The notes: a model not told the origin generated them from the letters alone. 64,000 nucleotides of DNA from Streptomyces niger (GCF_000718305.1 NZ_JOFQ01000006.1:186001-250000), one strand, 5' to 3'. Shown: positions 15,842-25,833, numbered from the stretch's first letter. Numbers and translations are program-made.

Positions 15842-17278
15842 TCAGGGCAGCTTGGTGGCCTGAGTGATGTGTCGCACTTGGTAGTAGTTGGCGATGCAGG
15901 AGGCGGGCCACTTCGCGCGCCCGCCGTGGCGGAACGGTTCGGTCATCTTGCTCAGCGGCAGCCGCCTGTACGGCAGGACCTGGGCGCCGGCGACGGCCTG
16001 ACGGTGCATCCAGCGATTCTGGCGATCCCAGTCGTGCGCGCGAGTGATCATGTTGGATTCGAGACCAGCGAGCGATGCGGCGAGGGCGACGCAGACGAGG
16101 GCGTACCCCGCGGCCCCGACAGCCCCAGCGACCACGACCGGTCCGGTCCGCCGGACACGGCTTCGCAGGGCGCCGCCGGCGAGTGCGCCGGCGTAGACGA
16201 GGAGCAGGATATAGAGCAGCAGGTAGTCGTTCCACAGGCGCGTCGACGAAACCACTCCCTCCCCGAAGACGGGGTAGGTGATGACCGTGCACGCGTAGCC
16301 GGAGACGAGCAGGGTGCCGAGGCCGGCGGCTGCCACCAGTCCGTGCTTCTTCCCAGCGGCGCGCCGGCCGAGGGGGTCGCTCGTCAGCAGCCCGAGGATG
16401 ATGCCCGCCACGATGGCTCCCAGGTACTGCCAGGTCGTGAGGACCGTGGTGGCGATCTCGCGGAAGCCGTACAGGGACGCGAGGAGCGAGTCCGGGTTGA
16501 GCATCGTCGCGGCGTGCTTCTCCTCCCGCCGGTGCAGCGAGCCCGGTGACGTGTAGAGGATCAGGATGCCGATCACGATGCTCACGATCCCGGCGGCGCA
16601 GCTCGCCCGTAGGAACCGGCGGTGCGCTTCCGGGAAGATGCGGCTGCTGATCAGCAGTGCACACGCCAGGACGGCCGCGGCGACGACGCTGGTCTCTTCG
16701 GAGAGGAGGCCCAGGGACGCTCCGGTGAGGACGACGGTGAGCAGCGCGAGGTGCTCCCCTCGCCGCGACGTCGCCCGCAGTAGAGGGATGGCCGCCGCGC
16801 AAGCGAACACCGGGGGCAGGGTGTGGGAGACGGCGGCGGCCGGCCAGTAGAACGTCTTGTAGGTGTTGGGCGAGCCGAAGAGGACCAAGGCCGCCATCAT
16901 GGACGCGACCAGGAGCGGGACGCCACGCGGGACTCCGAGCCGCGCGGCGGACAGGACGGCGGCGATGAAGGACCGGAGGAGTACGAGAATGAGCACGCCG
17001 CTCACCGGTGCGAACCATTGCTGGCCCGCGTCGCCGAACCGGGCGTACGCCCAGACCAGTACGGCGTTGACGAGACGTCCGTTGTCGTGGAAGTAGAACT
17101 TCCCCACCATCGCGGACAGCCCGCCGTCGCGGACCACCGGCAGGAAGCACCAGTCGTCGCCGCCGGGGCGCACCCAGCGGGCGTTCCACGCCGCGAAAAC
17201 GAACACAGCGAGTGGCAGGAGCGAAAGAAGCACCGCCCCTGCCGGTGTCCGCCACCGCGTCTTCCGCTTATCCGCCAT
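15842..17278 (-). CDS. DUF6056-like polytopic membrane protein
   Basis: 478 residues with about 11-12 membrane helices. The N-terminal extracellular loop has WVRPGGDDWCFLP, the acidic motif seen in DUF6056 and GtrII-type glycosyl transfer proteins, followed by GKFYFHDNGRLVNAVL and FGSPNTYKTFYWPAAAVSHTLP. Such proteins are thought to be lipid-sugar-dependent glycosyltransferases modifying surface polymers. ATG 17278 has GGAG close upstream; the frame extends to 17326 without a ribosome site. It is divergent from a GtrB-GtrA fusion that would supply a lipid-linked sugar, supporting a joint role. Confidence 0.8.
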   Translation of the reverse strand: MADKRKTRWRTPAGAVLLSLLPLAVFVFAAWNARWVRPGGDDWCFLPVVRDGGLSAMVGKFYFHDNGRLVNAVLVWAYARFGDAGQQWFAPVSGVLILVLLRSFIAAVLSAARLGVPRGVPLLVASMMAALVLFGSPNTYKTFYWPAAAVSHTLPPVFACAAAIPLLRATSRRGEHLALLTVVLTGASLGLLSEETSVVAAAVLACALLISSRIFPEAHRRFLRASCAAGIVSIVIGILILYTSPGSLHRREEKHAATMLNPDSLLASLYGFREIATTVLTTWQYLGAIVAGIILGLLTSDPLGRRAAGKKHGLVAAAGLGTLLVSGYACTVITYPVFGEGVVSSTRLWNDYLLLYILLLVYAGALAGGALRSRVRRTGPVVVAGAVGAAGYALVCVALAASLAGLESNMITRAHDWDRQNRWMHRQAVAGAQVLPYRRLPLSKMTEPFRHGGRAKWPASCIANYYQVRHITQATKLP

Positions 17279-17603
17279 GTCTCCGGCGCGTTGGTATTGA
17301 GCAGTTGCTTTCGGCCCTTGCACCAACGGTAGTCCCCTCCCCCCTCCGGGCCGGAAATGAAAGTTTTTGAACGTACAGATGCAGTTGCCGTTCGCTGGCG
17401 ATCGACACCTCGTCCTTCAGGTCGATCGGAAGACTATGCACCGATGAGTTCGGCCATTCGTTTCTATCATGCCGGGCCGTACCACCGTTCACCGTACGGA
17501 TCCTGACCGTGCTCGCATCATTTTCTTACCGCAGTCTTAACAACATGTGCCACGGTGTCGATTACAGCCGGGACGGCTGTAACCGCACCTGTCGAGGTGG
17601 CAA
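17279..17603. other. Divergent intergenic region
   Basis: 325 bp between the DUF6056-like gene and the GtrB-GtrA gene; relatively AT-rich for this genome. It should hold both promoters, but none was assigned. Leader hairpins before the glycosyltransferase are listed separately. Confidence 0.6.
17562..17600 (+). promoter_or_regulatory. Two leader hairpins, the second covering the ribosome site
   Basis: Hairpin 1: TTACAGCC-GGGAC-GGCTGTAA (17562-17582). Hairpin 2: CACCT-GTCG-AGGTG (17586-17599), whose 3' arm is the AGGTGG ribosome site 4 bases before ATG 17604. Folding of hairpin 2 would hide the ribosome site, so translation control is plausible. Confidence 0.5.
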
Positions 17604-19091
17604 ATGGAAGACTGCCAGATTTCCATTGTTGTTCCATGCTTCAACGAGGAAGAGGTGATCAACACCTTTCACTGTGCACTGACGTCCGCCCTCGACAAGA
17701 CGCGGCTGATCTTCGAGATCTGTTACGTCGACGACGGCAGCCGCGACACCACCTGTATCCAACTGCGCACCCTCTCCGGCACGGATCCGCGTATCCGCTA
17801 TACGTCGCTGAGCCGGAATTTCGGCAAGGAGGCGGCGATGCTAGCGGGACTGCGCATGTCACGCGGCGATGCCGTGGTCCTCATGGACGCCGACCTTCAA
17901 CATCCGCCGGGCCTCCTGCACCGCATGCTCGAACTGCGGCAACACGGCTACGACCAGGTCGTCGCCCGCCGGGACCGCTCCGGCGAAGGACTACTGCGCA
18001 GAACAGCCAGTTCGGCGTACTACCGCGCCATCGGCCACTGCATGGACGTCGATGTCGCCGACGGCGAGGGAGACTTCAGACTGCTGTCGCGCCGGGCCGT
18101 CGACGCGGTCCTCGCACTGCCGGAAGCCAACCGGTTCTCCAAGGGCATCTTCTCCTGGATCGGCTTCGACACCGTCAGCTTCACTTACCACAATGTCAGC
18201 CGGGCGGCGGGACGTTCAAAATGGGGCGGCCGACGCCTCCTGAATTACGGGATCGACGGCCTCATTTCTTTCAACAATCGCCCGCTGCGCCTGGTTGTCT
18301 ACGCCGGTCTCGCGCTGTCGTTCGCGGCAGTCACGTACGCGCTGTGGGTCGTCGCAGGCGTCGTCCTGCACGGAGTGGAGGTACCCGGATTCGCCACGCT
18401 GCTGATCGCCATCGTGGCCTTGGGCGGAATCCAGCTCGTCACGCTCGGCGTCATCGGCGAATATGTCGGGCGCATCTACAACGAGACGAAGCGCCGCCCG
18501 CTCTACGTCGTGCGCGAGACCGAAGAAGATGCACACCGGGTTCATGCCGTACCCGCCGACGCCGGAGTCGGCCCTCCGCTCGCCATGGAGGTGTCCGTGC
18601 AGGCGAAAGCCTCAGCTCTCACCCCCGCCAGGCTCCGTCCCCTGCGACAGTTCCTCACCTTCGCGGCAATCGGCGTCGTCAACACTGCGGTGTATATGGT
18701 CGTGTACGCGACACTCAACCGATGGATCCCGTATTTGGTCGCTCACGTATTCGGCTTCGCGGTCAGTATCGTCGGTTCATTCCTGCTGAATACCTACGCA
18801 ACCTGTCGCACGAAGCCGACGTGGCGGGCATTCTTCCGCTTCCCGCTGTCGAGCCTCGCCAATCTGGTATTCAGCGGCCTGCTTCTCTTCCTCGGCGTGC
18901 ACTCGTTGGGAATGGGGAAGAACGTCGCAGCCCTGGCCGCGGGCATCCTCGCCACTCCCCTCTCGTTCCTGATCGCCCGTTGGGCCATCAATTCCGGCAC
19001 ACACTCCCACCAACAGGTCACCACCGACCGGATGTCCGTACCCGACAGCCCCGAACGCCTTCTGGGACACGAAGAGCACCAGAGCCGGTGA
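17604..19091 (+). CDS. GtrB-like glycosyltransferase fused to a GtrA domain
   Basis: 495 residues. Residues 1-215 are a GT2 dolichol-phosphate-mannose-synthase fold: [45 protein letters not shown]. Two membrane helices follow (about 230-300). Residues 345-460 form a separate GtrA-type four-helix membrane domain ([34 protein letters not shown]). GtrB makes polyprenyl-phosphate-sugar; GtrA is thought to flip it across the membrane. Joining both in one chain couples synthesis to translocation. The DUF6056-like neighbour is a candidate user of the flipped sugar. Confidence 0.9.
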   Translation: MEDCQISIVVPCFNEEEVINTFHCALTSALDKTRLIFEICYVDDGSRDTTCIQLRTLSGTDPRIRYTSLSRNFGKEAAMLAGLRMSRGDAVVLMDADLQHPPGLLHRMLELRQHGYDQVVARRDRSGEGLLRRTASSAYYRAIGHCMDVDVADGEGDFRLLSRRAVDAVLALPEANRFSKGIFSWIGFDTVSFTYHNVSRAAGRSKWGGRRLLNYGIDGLISFNNRPLRLVVYAGLALSFAAVTYALWVVAGVVLHGVEVPGFATLLIAIVALGGIQLVTLGVIGEYVGRIYNETKRRPLYVVRETEEDAHRVHAVPADAGVGPPLAMEVSVQAKASALTPARLRPLRQFLTFAAIGVVNTAVYMVVYATLNRWIPYLVAHVFGFAVSIVGSFLLNTYATCRTKPTWRAFFRFPLSSLANLVFSGLLLFLGVHSLGMGKNVAALAAGILATPLSFLIARWAINSGTHSHQQVTTDRMSVPDSPERLLGHEEHQSR

Positions 19092-19394
19092 AGCGTGGTG
19101 GCGTGCGCATCGAGGATCCCCGACATCGGCCTATGAAGACGTTCGGATCGTGGCGCGGGCAGCCCGGTCTCAGCGCGCCAGCCCGCGCCTCCGGCTGTGC
19201 GGCTGAGGCCCCATGCGGCGGGCCGGTAGGAGTGCCGGAGCCGGCACGGCTCGGCCGCTGCCGTGTTGGGCGATACGCGCAACCGCGCGTATCGGGCGCC
19301 GGCGAAGCCGCGGAGCGGGATCAGATTGCCGAGCGAATCAATGAGCGGCGCAGACCGAGCGCCGCGCGACGACATACCAAGGTGTGGACTCACG
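19092..19394. other. Intergenic region with two hairpins
   Basis: 303 bp between the glycosyltransferase and the PIG-L gene. GTGCCGG-AG-CCGGCAC (19233-19248) and CGATACGCGC-AACC-GCGCGTATCG (19271-19294) are strong inverted repeats, candidate terminators or control sites. The downstream PIG-L frame is open from 19263 but I place its start at 19395. Confidence 0.55.
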
Positions 19395-21536
19395 GTGAAC
19401 GACACAGCGCGGCGGGGCGCGTCGTGCGCGGCGACTCGTCGACAGCTACTCTCGGGCGGGCTCGGTGCTCTCGCCGCCGCCACGATCGCCAGGTGTGGCA
19501 GCAGCGGGCGCTCCGGCACCCCGGTGGGGCCGGCCCCCGCCGTCACCCCGTATGCGACGGGCTCCTTCGCCACCGACGGGAAGAGCCTGCTGCTACAGGT
19601 CATAGCCCACCCCGACGACGACCTGTTCTTCATGAACCCCGAGTGCTACCAACTGCTGTCCTCAGGGGTACCGGTGGTCACCGTCGTGGTCACGGCAGGA
19701 GAGTCCTCGGGCCGGAACCGCGTACCCCATGAGCACGCCCCCGTGGCCCGCGACAAGCCCGGTTACTCCGCCGCCCGGCAACAGGGGATGCGCCAGGCGT
19801 ACGCCGAGATGCTGGGCCTGGACCGCTTCACCCGCTGGCAGCGCACCATGCTGGACCTGCCGCACGGAGCCCGTGCCGAGATGAACGTGCTGGCGGCGGG
19901 CGGTCGCCGGGCACGGCTGATCTTCCTCAACATCGCCATGCTTTCCGAGGGAGGAGTGCGCGGAGTGCGACTGCCCGCCCTGTGGGGCACTCCGGGCACC
20001 ATGATGCGCACCGTGGTCGCCACCGGCTCCCTGGTCTCGCAGGTGCACATCTACGACCACCAGGTCCTGGTCGACGTCCTCGCATGGCTCATGGGCCATT
20101 TCCGGCCCACTGTCATCCACACCATGGACCCCGACCCCGACTACCAGGTGCACGACGCGGCGCACCCGAAGGGCAATGACCAGCGGCACTTCTCCGATCA
20201 CCGGGACCACACCCCGACGGCACTGTTCACCTGGAAGGCGATCTCCCAGTGGGTGGCCGACTCCGTGCGGCGGGGCGGGCGCTCCCCCAGCTTCACCACC
20301 ATGGCCTTCCGCGGGTACTACAACCAGCGCTGGCCCCACAACCTTCCGCCTGCCGTCCTCGCGGAAAAGGCTCGCTACATCGCCGCGTACGGGGGCGGTA
20401 CCCGGTGGGAGTGCGGCGACCCGGCGGGCTGCGGCGACTACAACCAGGGCGGCACCCACGCCTTGACAAGCCGAAAGGGCTGGGCACGCAGCGCCCACCC
20501 GCGCTACCCCGGCCCGCTGCCCGCGCCCACCACCGACCACTCGGGACGGATCGTCGCCTACGGAGTACTCGGCACCCAGGCCGTCCGCTGGCAGGAGACC
20601 AGCCCCGGCAGCGGACGATTCGACGCCCCGCACAATTTCGGTGGCGGACCGCTCGCCCCATCCCTGAGCGCCGTGACCGACACTGCCGGGCGGCAGCTGC
20701 TCTTCGCGCTGCGGTTCTCCGCGTTGGAGGGCCAGGGCGGTACCGACACGCGCGAGATCGTCGTACTGGAGCAGCGCAGCGCAGGCGGGTCGTTCGGAGT
20801 CTGGCAGGGGCTCGGCACCCCCGACGCCGGCGCCGGAAGGGGGCGACGGGTCGGCTGCCCGGTGGCCGTGGCCACCCCGGACCACCGCGTCCACCTCTTC
20901 GCACGGACCGCCGCCAAGAGCCTGGCCACGCGCATACGCGAGGCCTCCGGCCGGTGGGGACCCTGGCGCCGGCTGGGCGGCCGGGAGATTCAGGACGGGC
21001 TGACCGTCCTCCTCGACAAGGCGGGGCGGATACACGTCTACGCCGCGGGGCACGACACCGTGCACCACTGGGCCCAGGACCGCCCGGGCGGACCCGTCAC
21101 CTTCCGCCCGCACACCGGCCTGCCGGTCCCGGACGGCGCGCCGGCCGCCGTCCTCGGACCGGCCGGGCACATCGCACTGATCTATCGCGCCCCGGCCGCG
21201 GCCACGCCGTACGTGTACGGCGCATCGTCCGGCGCAGCCGGCACTCCGCTGCCGCACTTCACCGGGTACGGGCCCATCACCGCACACACCGCCGTCGAAC
21301 CGGCCACGGACACGGGTAGAGGCACAACGGTGCTGCTGGGCCTGACCGACGACGGCCAGGCCCAGGTCCAGTACGGAACTTACGCCAACGCGCGCCCGGT
21401 GGCCGCCTCCGGCCGGCCGGTCACCGTGGGCTCACCATCCCTCTTGGCCCAGCACGGACACCCCTTGTCGGTTTTGGGAATATCACCCGACGCGACGCCA
21501 TGGGCCTGGCGACCGCACGACACCCCGCAGGCCTGA
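19395..21536 (+). CDS. Secreted PIG-L family deacetylase with C-terminal propeller-like domain
   Basis: 713 residues from GTG 19395. A Tat-type signal (TRRQLLSGGLGALAAATIARC) leads into a PIG-L/LmbE deacetylase domain with metal motif AHPDDD near residue 80 and HFSDHRDH near 270. PIG-L enzymes remove acetyl groups from GlcNAc-like sugars using zinc. From about residue 370 there are repeated WQ/HHW blade-like segments (VRWQETSPGSGRF, GVWQGLG, VHHWAQDRP), probably a carbohydrate-binding beta-propeller. Neighbouring glycosyltransferases suggest it acts on exported surface sugars. Confidence 0.87.
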   Translation: MNDTARRGASCAATRRQLLSGGLGALAAATIARCGSSGRSGTPVGPAPAVTPYATGSFATDGKSLLLQVIAHPDDDLFFMNPECYQLLSSGVPVVTVVVTAGESSGRNRVPHEHAPVARDKPGYSAARQQGMRQAYAEMLGLDRFTRWQRTMLDLPHGARAEMNVLAAGGRRARLIFLNIAMLSEGGVRGVRLPALWGTPGTMMRTVVATGSLVSQVHIYDHQVLVDVLAWLMGHFRPTVIHTMDPDPDYQVHDAAHPKGNDQRHFSDHRDHTPTALFTWKAISQWVADSVRRGGRSPSFTTMAFRGYYNQRWPHNLPPAVLAEKARYIAAYGGGTRWECGDPAGCGDYNQGGTHALTSRKGWARSAHPRYPGPLPAPTTDHSGRIVAYGVLGTQAVRWQETSPGSGRFDAPHNFGGGPLAPSLSAVTDTAGRQLLFALRFSALEGQGGTDTREIVVLEQRSAGGSFGVWQGLGTPDAGAGRGRRVGCPVAVATPDHRVHLFARTAAKSLATRIREASGRWGPWRRLGGREIQDGLTVLLDKAGRIHVYAAGHDTVHHWAQDRPGGPVTFRPHTGLPVPDGAPAAVLGPAGHIALIYRAPAAATPYVYGASSGAAGTPLPHFTGYGPITAHTAVEPATDTGRGTTVLLGLTDDGQAQVQYGTYANARPVAASGRPVTVGSPSLLAQHGHPLSVLGISPDATPWAWRPHDTPQA

Positions 21537-21636
21537 GTGCACGACTTGGCGTCCGAACGCCCCGGAGCACCGAATCCGCGAGGCGTGTCTCCAAGACTGC
21601 CTGAAGTGGTGCGGTCGCTGAGGTCAGCCACGCCGC

Positions 21637-22536
21637 TCAAGTGGATCGCTCATGCACCGGTTGTTCCGCTGCAACCTGCTGCATGGGAAAGGTACGTCGT
21701 TCTTGCGCGTGCGCGTAAGCCATCAACCCCAACAGGACGGCCAGCAGCACGGTCGAGGAACCGGCGGTGCCGAGGTCCAGGCCGCCCTTGGCGACCGGCT
21801 TGGTGAGGAAGTCGCCCGCTGTGGCCCCCAGCGGGCGGGTGAGGACGAAGGCGACCCAGAACAGCAGCACGTTGGGCACTGCCGGCAACTTCATCAGGGC
21901 GACGAGAACGGCGAGCAGCCCGATGACGAGCAGCGCTCCGCCGCCATAGCCCAGGCCCGAGCTGTCGGAGAGGAAGTCGCCCATCGAGGTGCCGAGTGTG
22001 TTGGAGACCAGGATCGCGGCCCAGAACAGCGCCTCGCCGCGGAAGGTGACGATGTCGCGGATCTGGAGCGTCATGCCGCTCGCCTTCCAGGCCGCAAAGA
22101 TGATCAGCAGGAGCGAGATCAGGATCGCCGCGCCGGCCGGGTACCCCAGGCCGAGGCCCTGTGGTCCCCAGCCGAGAGACGTGGCGCCGCCGGTAAGGTA
22201 TTCCGTGCTGGCGTCGCGGTTCATGAAGTCGGACATGGTGGTGCCGGCCATACTGGTCGACAGGATCACCGTCCAGTAGAAGAACGGGTTGTAGCGGCGT
22301 GAGCGCAGCTGCACGACCAGGGTCACCACGAAGACGAGGAACAGCGCGATCGTGGTGAGGAAGTAGCCGAGCTTCAGGGTCTGGGCGAAGAGGTCACCAG
22401 CCGTCTCGCCCAGGGTCGTGGCTGCGATTTTCATGAACCAGAAGGCCATGGTCACTTCGGGGAGCTTCTTCAGCACCGTCTTGGTCGTACCCGCGACACC
22501 AAGGTCGGTGAGCACTTCGGTCTTCTCCAATGTCAA
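21637..22536 (-). CDS. COG4705-type repetitive membrane protein
   Basis: 299 residues with about eight membrane helices in four repeats, each carrying a Gly/Thr-Asp/Phe motif: TTLGETAGDLF, AGTTMSDFMN, NTLGTSMGDFL and RPLGATAGDFL. This internal symmetry marks the uncharacterised membrane-anchored COG4705 family, often near metal-homeostasis or two-component genes. Function is not established. A fragment of a second copy of the family lies immediately upstream at 22677. Confidence 0.85.
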   Translation of the reverse strand: MTLEKTEVLTDLGVAGTTKTVLKKLPEVTMAFWFMKIAATTLGETAGDLFAQTLKLGYFLTTIALFLVFVVTLVVQLRSRRYNPFFYWTVILSTSMAGTTMSDFMNRDASTEYLTGGATSLGWGPQGLGLGYPAGAAILISLLLIIFAAWKASGMTLQIRDIVTFRGEALFWAAILVSNTLGTSMGDFLSDSSGLGYGGGALLVIGLLAVLVALMKLPAVPNVLLFWVAFVLTRPLGATAGDFLTKPVAKGGLDLGTAGSSTVLLAVLLGLMAYAHAQERRTFPMQQVAAEQPVHERST

Positions 22537-22676
22537 CGCTCCGGTCGGTGGTCGGGCAAAGCGCGCGCTCAGTGGTCGTCAGCGCCCGTGAGCGGGGCCG
22601 CCCCTACGCGGCCGCCGTAACACCCGACGCTGGCAGCAGGAGCCTGAACGCATCCTGAACGCCGCTTGTCGGGAGG

Positions 22677-22829
22677 TCAGGCCTCCTGCGGGCCTTCTGC
22701 CGGCGCCGCGGAGACGTCCCGGCGTGTCACCGCGAGATAGCCGACCAGTCCCAGGATGACCGTCAGGAACAGCGCGCTGGTGACCACCGTGCCCAGGCCG
22801 AGGCCACCGCCGCCGGTCGGCTGGGTGGC
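22677..22829 (-). pseudogene. C-terminal remnant of a second COG4705 protein
   Basis: The last 50 codons read PTGGGGLGLGTVVTSALFLT and GLVGYLAVTRRDV, matching the end of the neighbouring COG4705 gene (KGGLDLGTAGSSTVLLAVLL). The 5' part is missing; similarity stops exactly inside a 15-bp inverted repeat at 22823-22857. Confidence 0.7.
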
Positions 22830-22857
22830 GTGCACCGACTGCCGGTGCACGCCACCC
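22823..22857. repeat. Perfect 15-bp inverted repeat at a rearrangement junction
   Basis: Arms GGGTGGCGTGCACCG and CGGTGCACGCCACCC around a 5-nt loop (ACTGC). It joins the leftover end of a COG4705 gene on the minus strand to a 5'-truncated transporter on the plus strand. Confidence 0.9.
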
Positions 22858-23849
22858 CGGCCCTGCTGTCGCTCGTCCTCTTCTCGGCGGGCCTCCAAGT
22901 CCCCGTCCGTGCGCTCGGTCGCCTGCTCCGGCGACCGGGGACCGTGCTGGCGGGGCTCACCCTGCACCTGGCGATCCCCCTGCTGATCATCCCGTTCGTG
23001 GCATTTCTGCTGCGCCGCTCCCCCGACACAGACGGTGGGAGCGGGCTGCTCACCGCGGTGATCCTGATCGTGGCGATGCCCGTCGCCGCCGGGGCCACCG
23101 TATGGACCGGCAAGGGAGGTGGCGACCAACCGACGATGGTGGGACTCGTACTGGCCTCCACCCTCCTGAGCCCCTTCACCGTTCCTCTGCTGCTCCAAGC
23201 CCTGACGCCGCTGCTCAGCAACGGTTACGCGCGCTCCCTCACGGCAACCGGCCACGCCGGCAGTGGTGGTTTCGCACTCGTCAGCGTCGTACTGCCCTGC
23301 GCGGCAGGCATCGTGAGCCGGCTCGCGATGCCCGCGCCCTGGCTCCCTCGGGTGGTGGACACGGTCGTGCCCGCTGCTCTGCTGGGCTCACTTCTGCTGA
23401 CGTACGTGAACGCCAGTGGCGCCCTGGGTTCCTTCTTCGCCCGGCCCCGCCCGCTGCTGTTCTGTGCTGCGGTCGCTGTGGCGTCCCTGGTGTGTCTGTC
23501 GTCCTTCGTTCTCGGCCGGCTGGCGGCCCGACTCCTGCGGCTGGACGCTCCGGCAGCGTCCTCTCTCACCCTTGCTTGCGGTATGAACAACAGCAGTGCA
23601 AGCGCGGTCCTTCTCACCACCACGCTGCCCGACAAGCCGCATCTGCTCCTGCCGGTACTCGCCTATGGACTGCTGCAGAAGACCGCGGCGAGCCGCGTCG
23701 TACGACGGGTCCACCATCGTCCATCACGTCCGGCGACGCCCCAACCTCCTTCTCCTGAGCGGCTGTCCCAGCTTCACGGTGGCGGAGCGGAAGGGCTCGC
23801 GGGCAGACTGACCACGAACCGCGCTCCGGGGGCGTTTCCTGGTTCGTAG
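22830..23849 (+). pseudogene. Bile acid:sodium symporter-like transporter, truncated at both ends
   Basis: The frame holds about seven helices of an SBF/BASS-like transporter (LLSLVLFSAGLQVPVRALGR, TVWTGKGGGDQPTMVGLVLA, LACGMNNSSASAVLLTTTLP). The first one or two helices are missing: homology begins within the inverted repeat. After GLLQKTAAS the frame runs into unrelated Arg/Pro-rich sequence and overlaps the histidine kinase gene by 76 bp, so the 3' end is also altered, probably by a frameshift. Likely non-functional. Confidence 0.65.
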
Positions 23850-25168
23850 GTCACGTCACCGCCGACCGAGCGGGCCAGGCGTCGCGCGAGCGGCAGGCCG
23901 AGGCCCGCTCCGCTGTGTCCGTCGTCGGGATCGGCTCGACGGCCGGGCTGGAAGAGCTGGTCGGTGAAGGACGCCGGCACACCGGGGCCATCGTCGGTGA
24001 CGTCGATGCGCACCGTGCCGGGCCCCTGGTGCGCGAGCACCGTGACGGTCGAACGGGCATACCGCAGTGCGTTGGTGAGCAGAGGGGAGACGATGCGTTG
24101 GAGGAGCGCGGGCATCACCTCGGCGAACACAGGTTCAGTGGGGCCGGTGATGACGATCGTCGTGTCGGCCGGGGCCGGCAGGGTTTCGGCCAGACCGTGC
24201 AGGGACGGCACGGTGTCGGCGGTGCCGGGCACGGTGGTGGCGCTGTCCTGTGCGTCGCGCAGCAGGGTGTCGCAGATGGTGTGCATGCACCTGGCGGCGT
24301 CGGCGATGGCGTGGTGGGTGGCCAGGGTTTCGGTTGCGGAGCGCGGGCGCGCTTGCCACCAGTCCAGTTCGGCGATGATCCGGCTGAGCGGCGTGCGCAG
24401 TTCGTGCGAAAGCTCCCCGGTCAGCTGTCGTTCGTGACGGAGCACCGCGCGGGTCCGGTCCAGAAGGACGTCCAATGACATACCCAGGCGCGCCAGTTCG
24501 GCAGGCCGGTCCAGGGTACCGAAGCGTTCTTCGGAGGCGATGGCGCTCCGGTGAGTGGCCTGGTCCGTCATGGTGCGCACGGGCCGGAGGGCCCGCCCGA
24601 CCACCAGCTGCGTCATGACGTAGGTACCGATGAGCGTCACGGCGTCCAGCGCCAGCGACCCCACGAGCAGAATGTCCGCCAGTTCCTGATACGGCGTCAG
24701 GTGAAGGGCGGTGACCACGGTAACCGTGTCTTTGCGGGCAGGCACGGGTCGAGCACACAGTCGCACGGGGCCGTCTGCGCTCATCGTCGTGCAGCGATGC
24801 CTGCCGCGCCGGAGTAGTCCGCCGGCGGCTCTCGTCAGCGGGCTCGTGGTCGAGGTGGACGGCGGCTGTTCGATCAGCCGGTCGCGCACGTAGATCCAGG
24901 CGTTCGTGTCGAGCAGCGTGTCGTCGGGGACCTCCAGCACCCGTGGCACCGCTCCGCTGGTGTCGACGGTTGCAGCGACGGCGGCGGCCCGGGCATACAG
25001 TTCGTCGTCCGCCTGGCGCTGGAGATGGTGGCGCACCATGAGGTTGAACGCTGCGGTGAGGAACACCATCACCAGCGCTGCGACGGTGAGGGCCGCCAGG
25101 GAGAGCCGGCCGCGTAGCGTGCGCGGCACCAGCGAGAAGGTACGGATGCCGGGAGCCGAGGCGCTCAT
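23774..25168 (-). CDS. Two-component sensor histidine kinase
   Basis: 464 residues: an N-terminal helix (SLAALTVAALVMVFLTAAF), an extracellular region to about residue 160, a second helix, a HAMP-like linker, the phospho-acceptor box GELSHELRTPLSR, and an HATPase domain with NALRYA, DDGPGVP and GAGLGLPLARRLA. ATG 25168 overlaps the response regulator stop. It autophosphorylates and passes phosphate to the regulator at 25165. The operon context (DedA, PAP2 phosphatases) suggests sensing of envelope stress or antimicrobial peptides, which is inference. Confidence 0.92.
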   Translation of the reverse strand: MSASAPGIRTFSLVPRTLRGRLSLAALTVAALVMVFLTAAFNLMVRHHLQRQADDELYARAAAVAATVDTSGAVPRVLEVPDDTLLDTNAWIYVRDRLIEQPPSTSTTSPLTRAAGGLLRRGRHRCTTMSADGPVRLCARPVPARKDTVTVVTALHLTPYQELADILLVGSLALDAVTLIGTYVMTQLVVGRALRPVRTMTDQATHRSAIASEERFGTLDRPAELARLGMSLDVLLDRTRAVLRHERQLTGELSHELRTPLSRIIAELDWWQARPRSATETLATHHAIADAARCMHTICDTLLRDAQDSATTVPGTADTVPSLHGLAETLPAPADTTIVITGPTEPVFAEVMPALLQRIVSPLLTNALRYARSTVTVLAHQGPGTVRIDVTDDGPGVPASFTDQLFQPGRRADPDDGHSGAGLGLPLARRLARSVGGDVTYEPGNAPGARFVVSLPASPSAPPP

Positions 25169-25833
25169 GACAGCCGGTGCCCGACCCCGCGAGCGGTACC
25201 CAGAGTCAAGCCGCTGCCCGCGTCCCGCAGCTTGCGGCGCAGTCTGGTCAGGTACTGGTCGAGCGTGTTGTCGCTGACCCGGGCTCCCTCGGGCCAGGCC
25301 GCGCGGACGAGGTCCCGGCGGCGCACGATGCCACCCGAGGCGGCTATGAGAGCAGCCAGCAGACGGAACTCCGTCGGAGTGAGGTCGAAGCGGTTGCCGC
25401 GGACGAGGAAGCCGTGCTGAGTGGCGTCGAGAACGAGGTCGCCGGCCTCGGCCATGGGGCAGGGCCCGGCGCGTTTGATGACGGCCCGCAGTCGTGCGGC
25501 CAGTTCGGCGAGGTGGAACGGCTTCGGCAGGTAGTCGTCGCCGCCCGCGGAGAAGCCCGACAGCCGGTCGGCGAGCCGGTCGTACGCGGTCAGGAAGACG
25601 ACGGGGGCCAGAAACCCGTTGGCCCGCATCGCCTGGCACACGTCCCGGCCGTCCGCATCGGGCAGCCCGATATCCATGACGGCCGCGGTCACGTCCCCGG
25701 TGGCCAGCCGCAGGGCGGCGGCACCGTCGGGAGCCGGCAGGGGCTCGAAGTCCTCGTCCCGCAGGCCGCGCAGGAGGACGTCGCGCAGCGCGTGATCATC
25801 CTCGACGACCAGAATCCTGTGGCGCATCATCAC
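25165..25833 (-). CDS. OmpR/PhoB-type response regulator
   Basis: 222 residues. Receiver domain with acidic pair VEDD, phospho-acceptor Asp54 in MDIGLPDADG, switch Thr in FLTAYD and Lys in PKPF; C-terminal winged helix with LTPTEFRLLAALI and VSDNTLDQYLTRLRRKLRD. It is the partner of the kinase at 23774. Its 5' end overlaps a truncated PAP2 gene by 38 bp, showing tight operon packing. Three consecutive Met codons make the exact start ambiguous. Confidence 0.93.
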   Translation of the reverse strand: MMMRHRILVVEDDHALRDVLLRGLRDEDFEPLPAPDGAAALRLATGDVTAAVMDIGLPDADGRDVCQAMRANGFLAPVVFLTAYDRLADRLSGFSAGGDDYLPKPFHLAELAARLRAVIKRAGPCPMAEAGDLVLDATQHGFLVRGNRFDLTPTEFRLLAALIAASGGIVRRRDLVRAAWPEGARVSDNTLDQYLTRLRRKLRDAGSGLTLGTARGVGHRLS

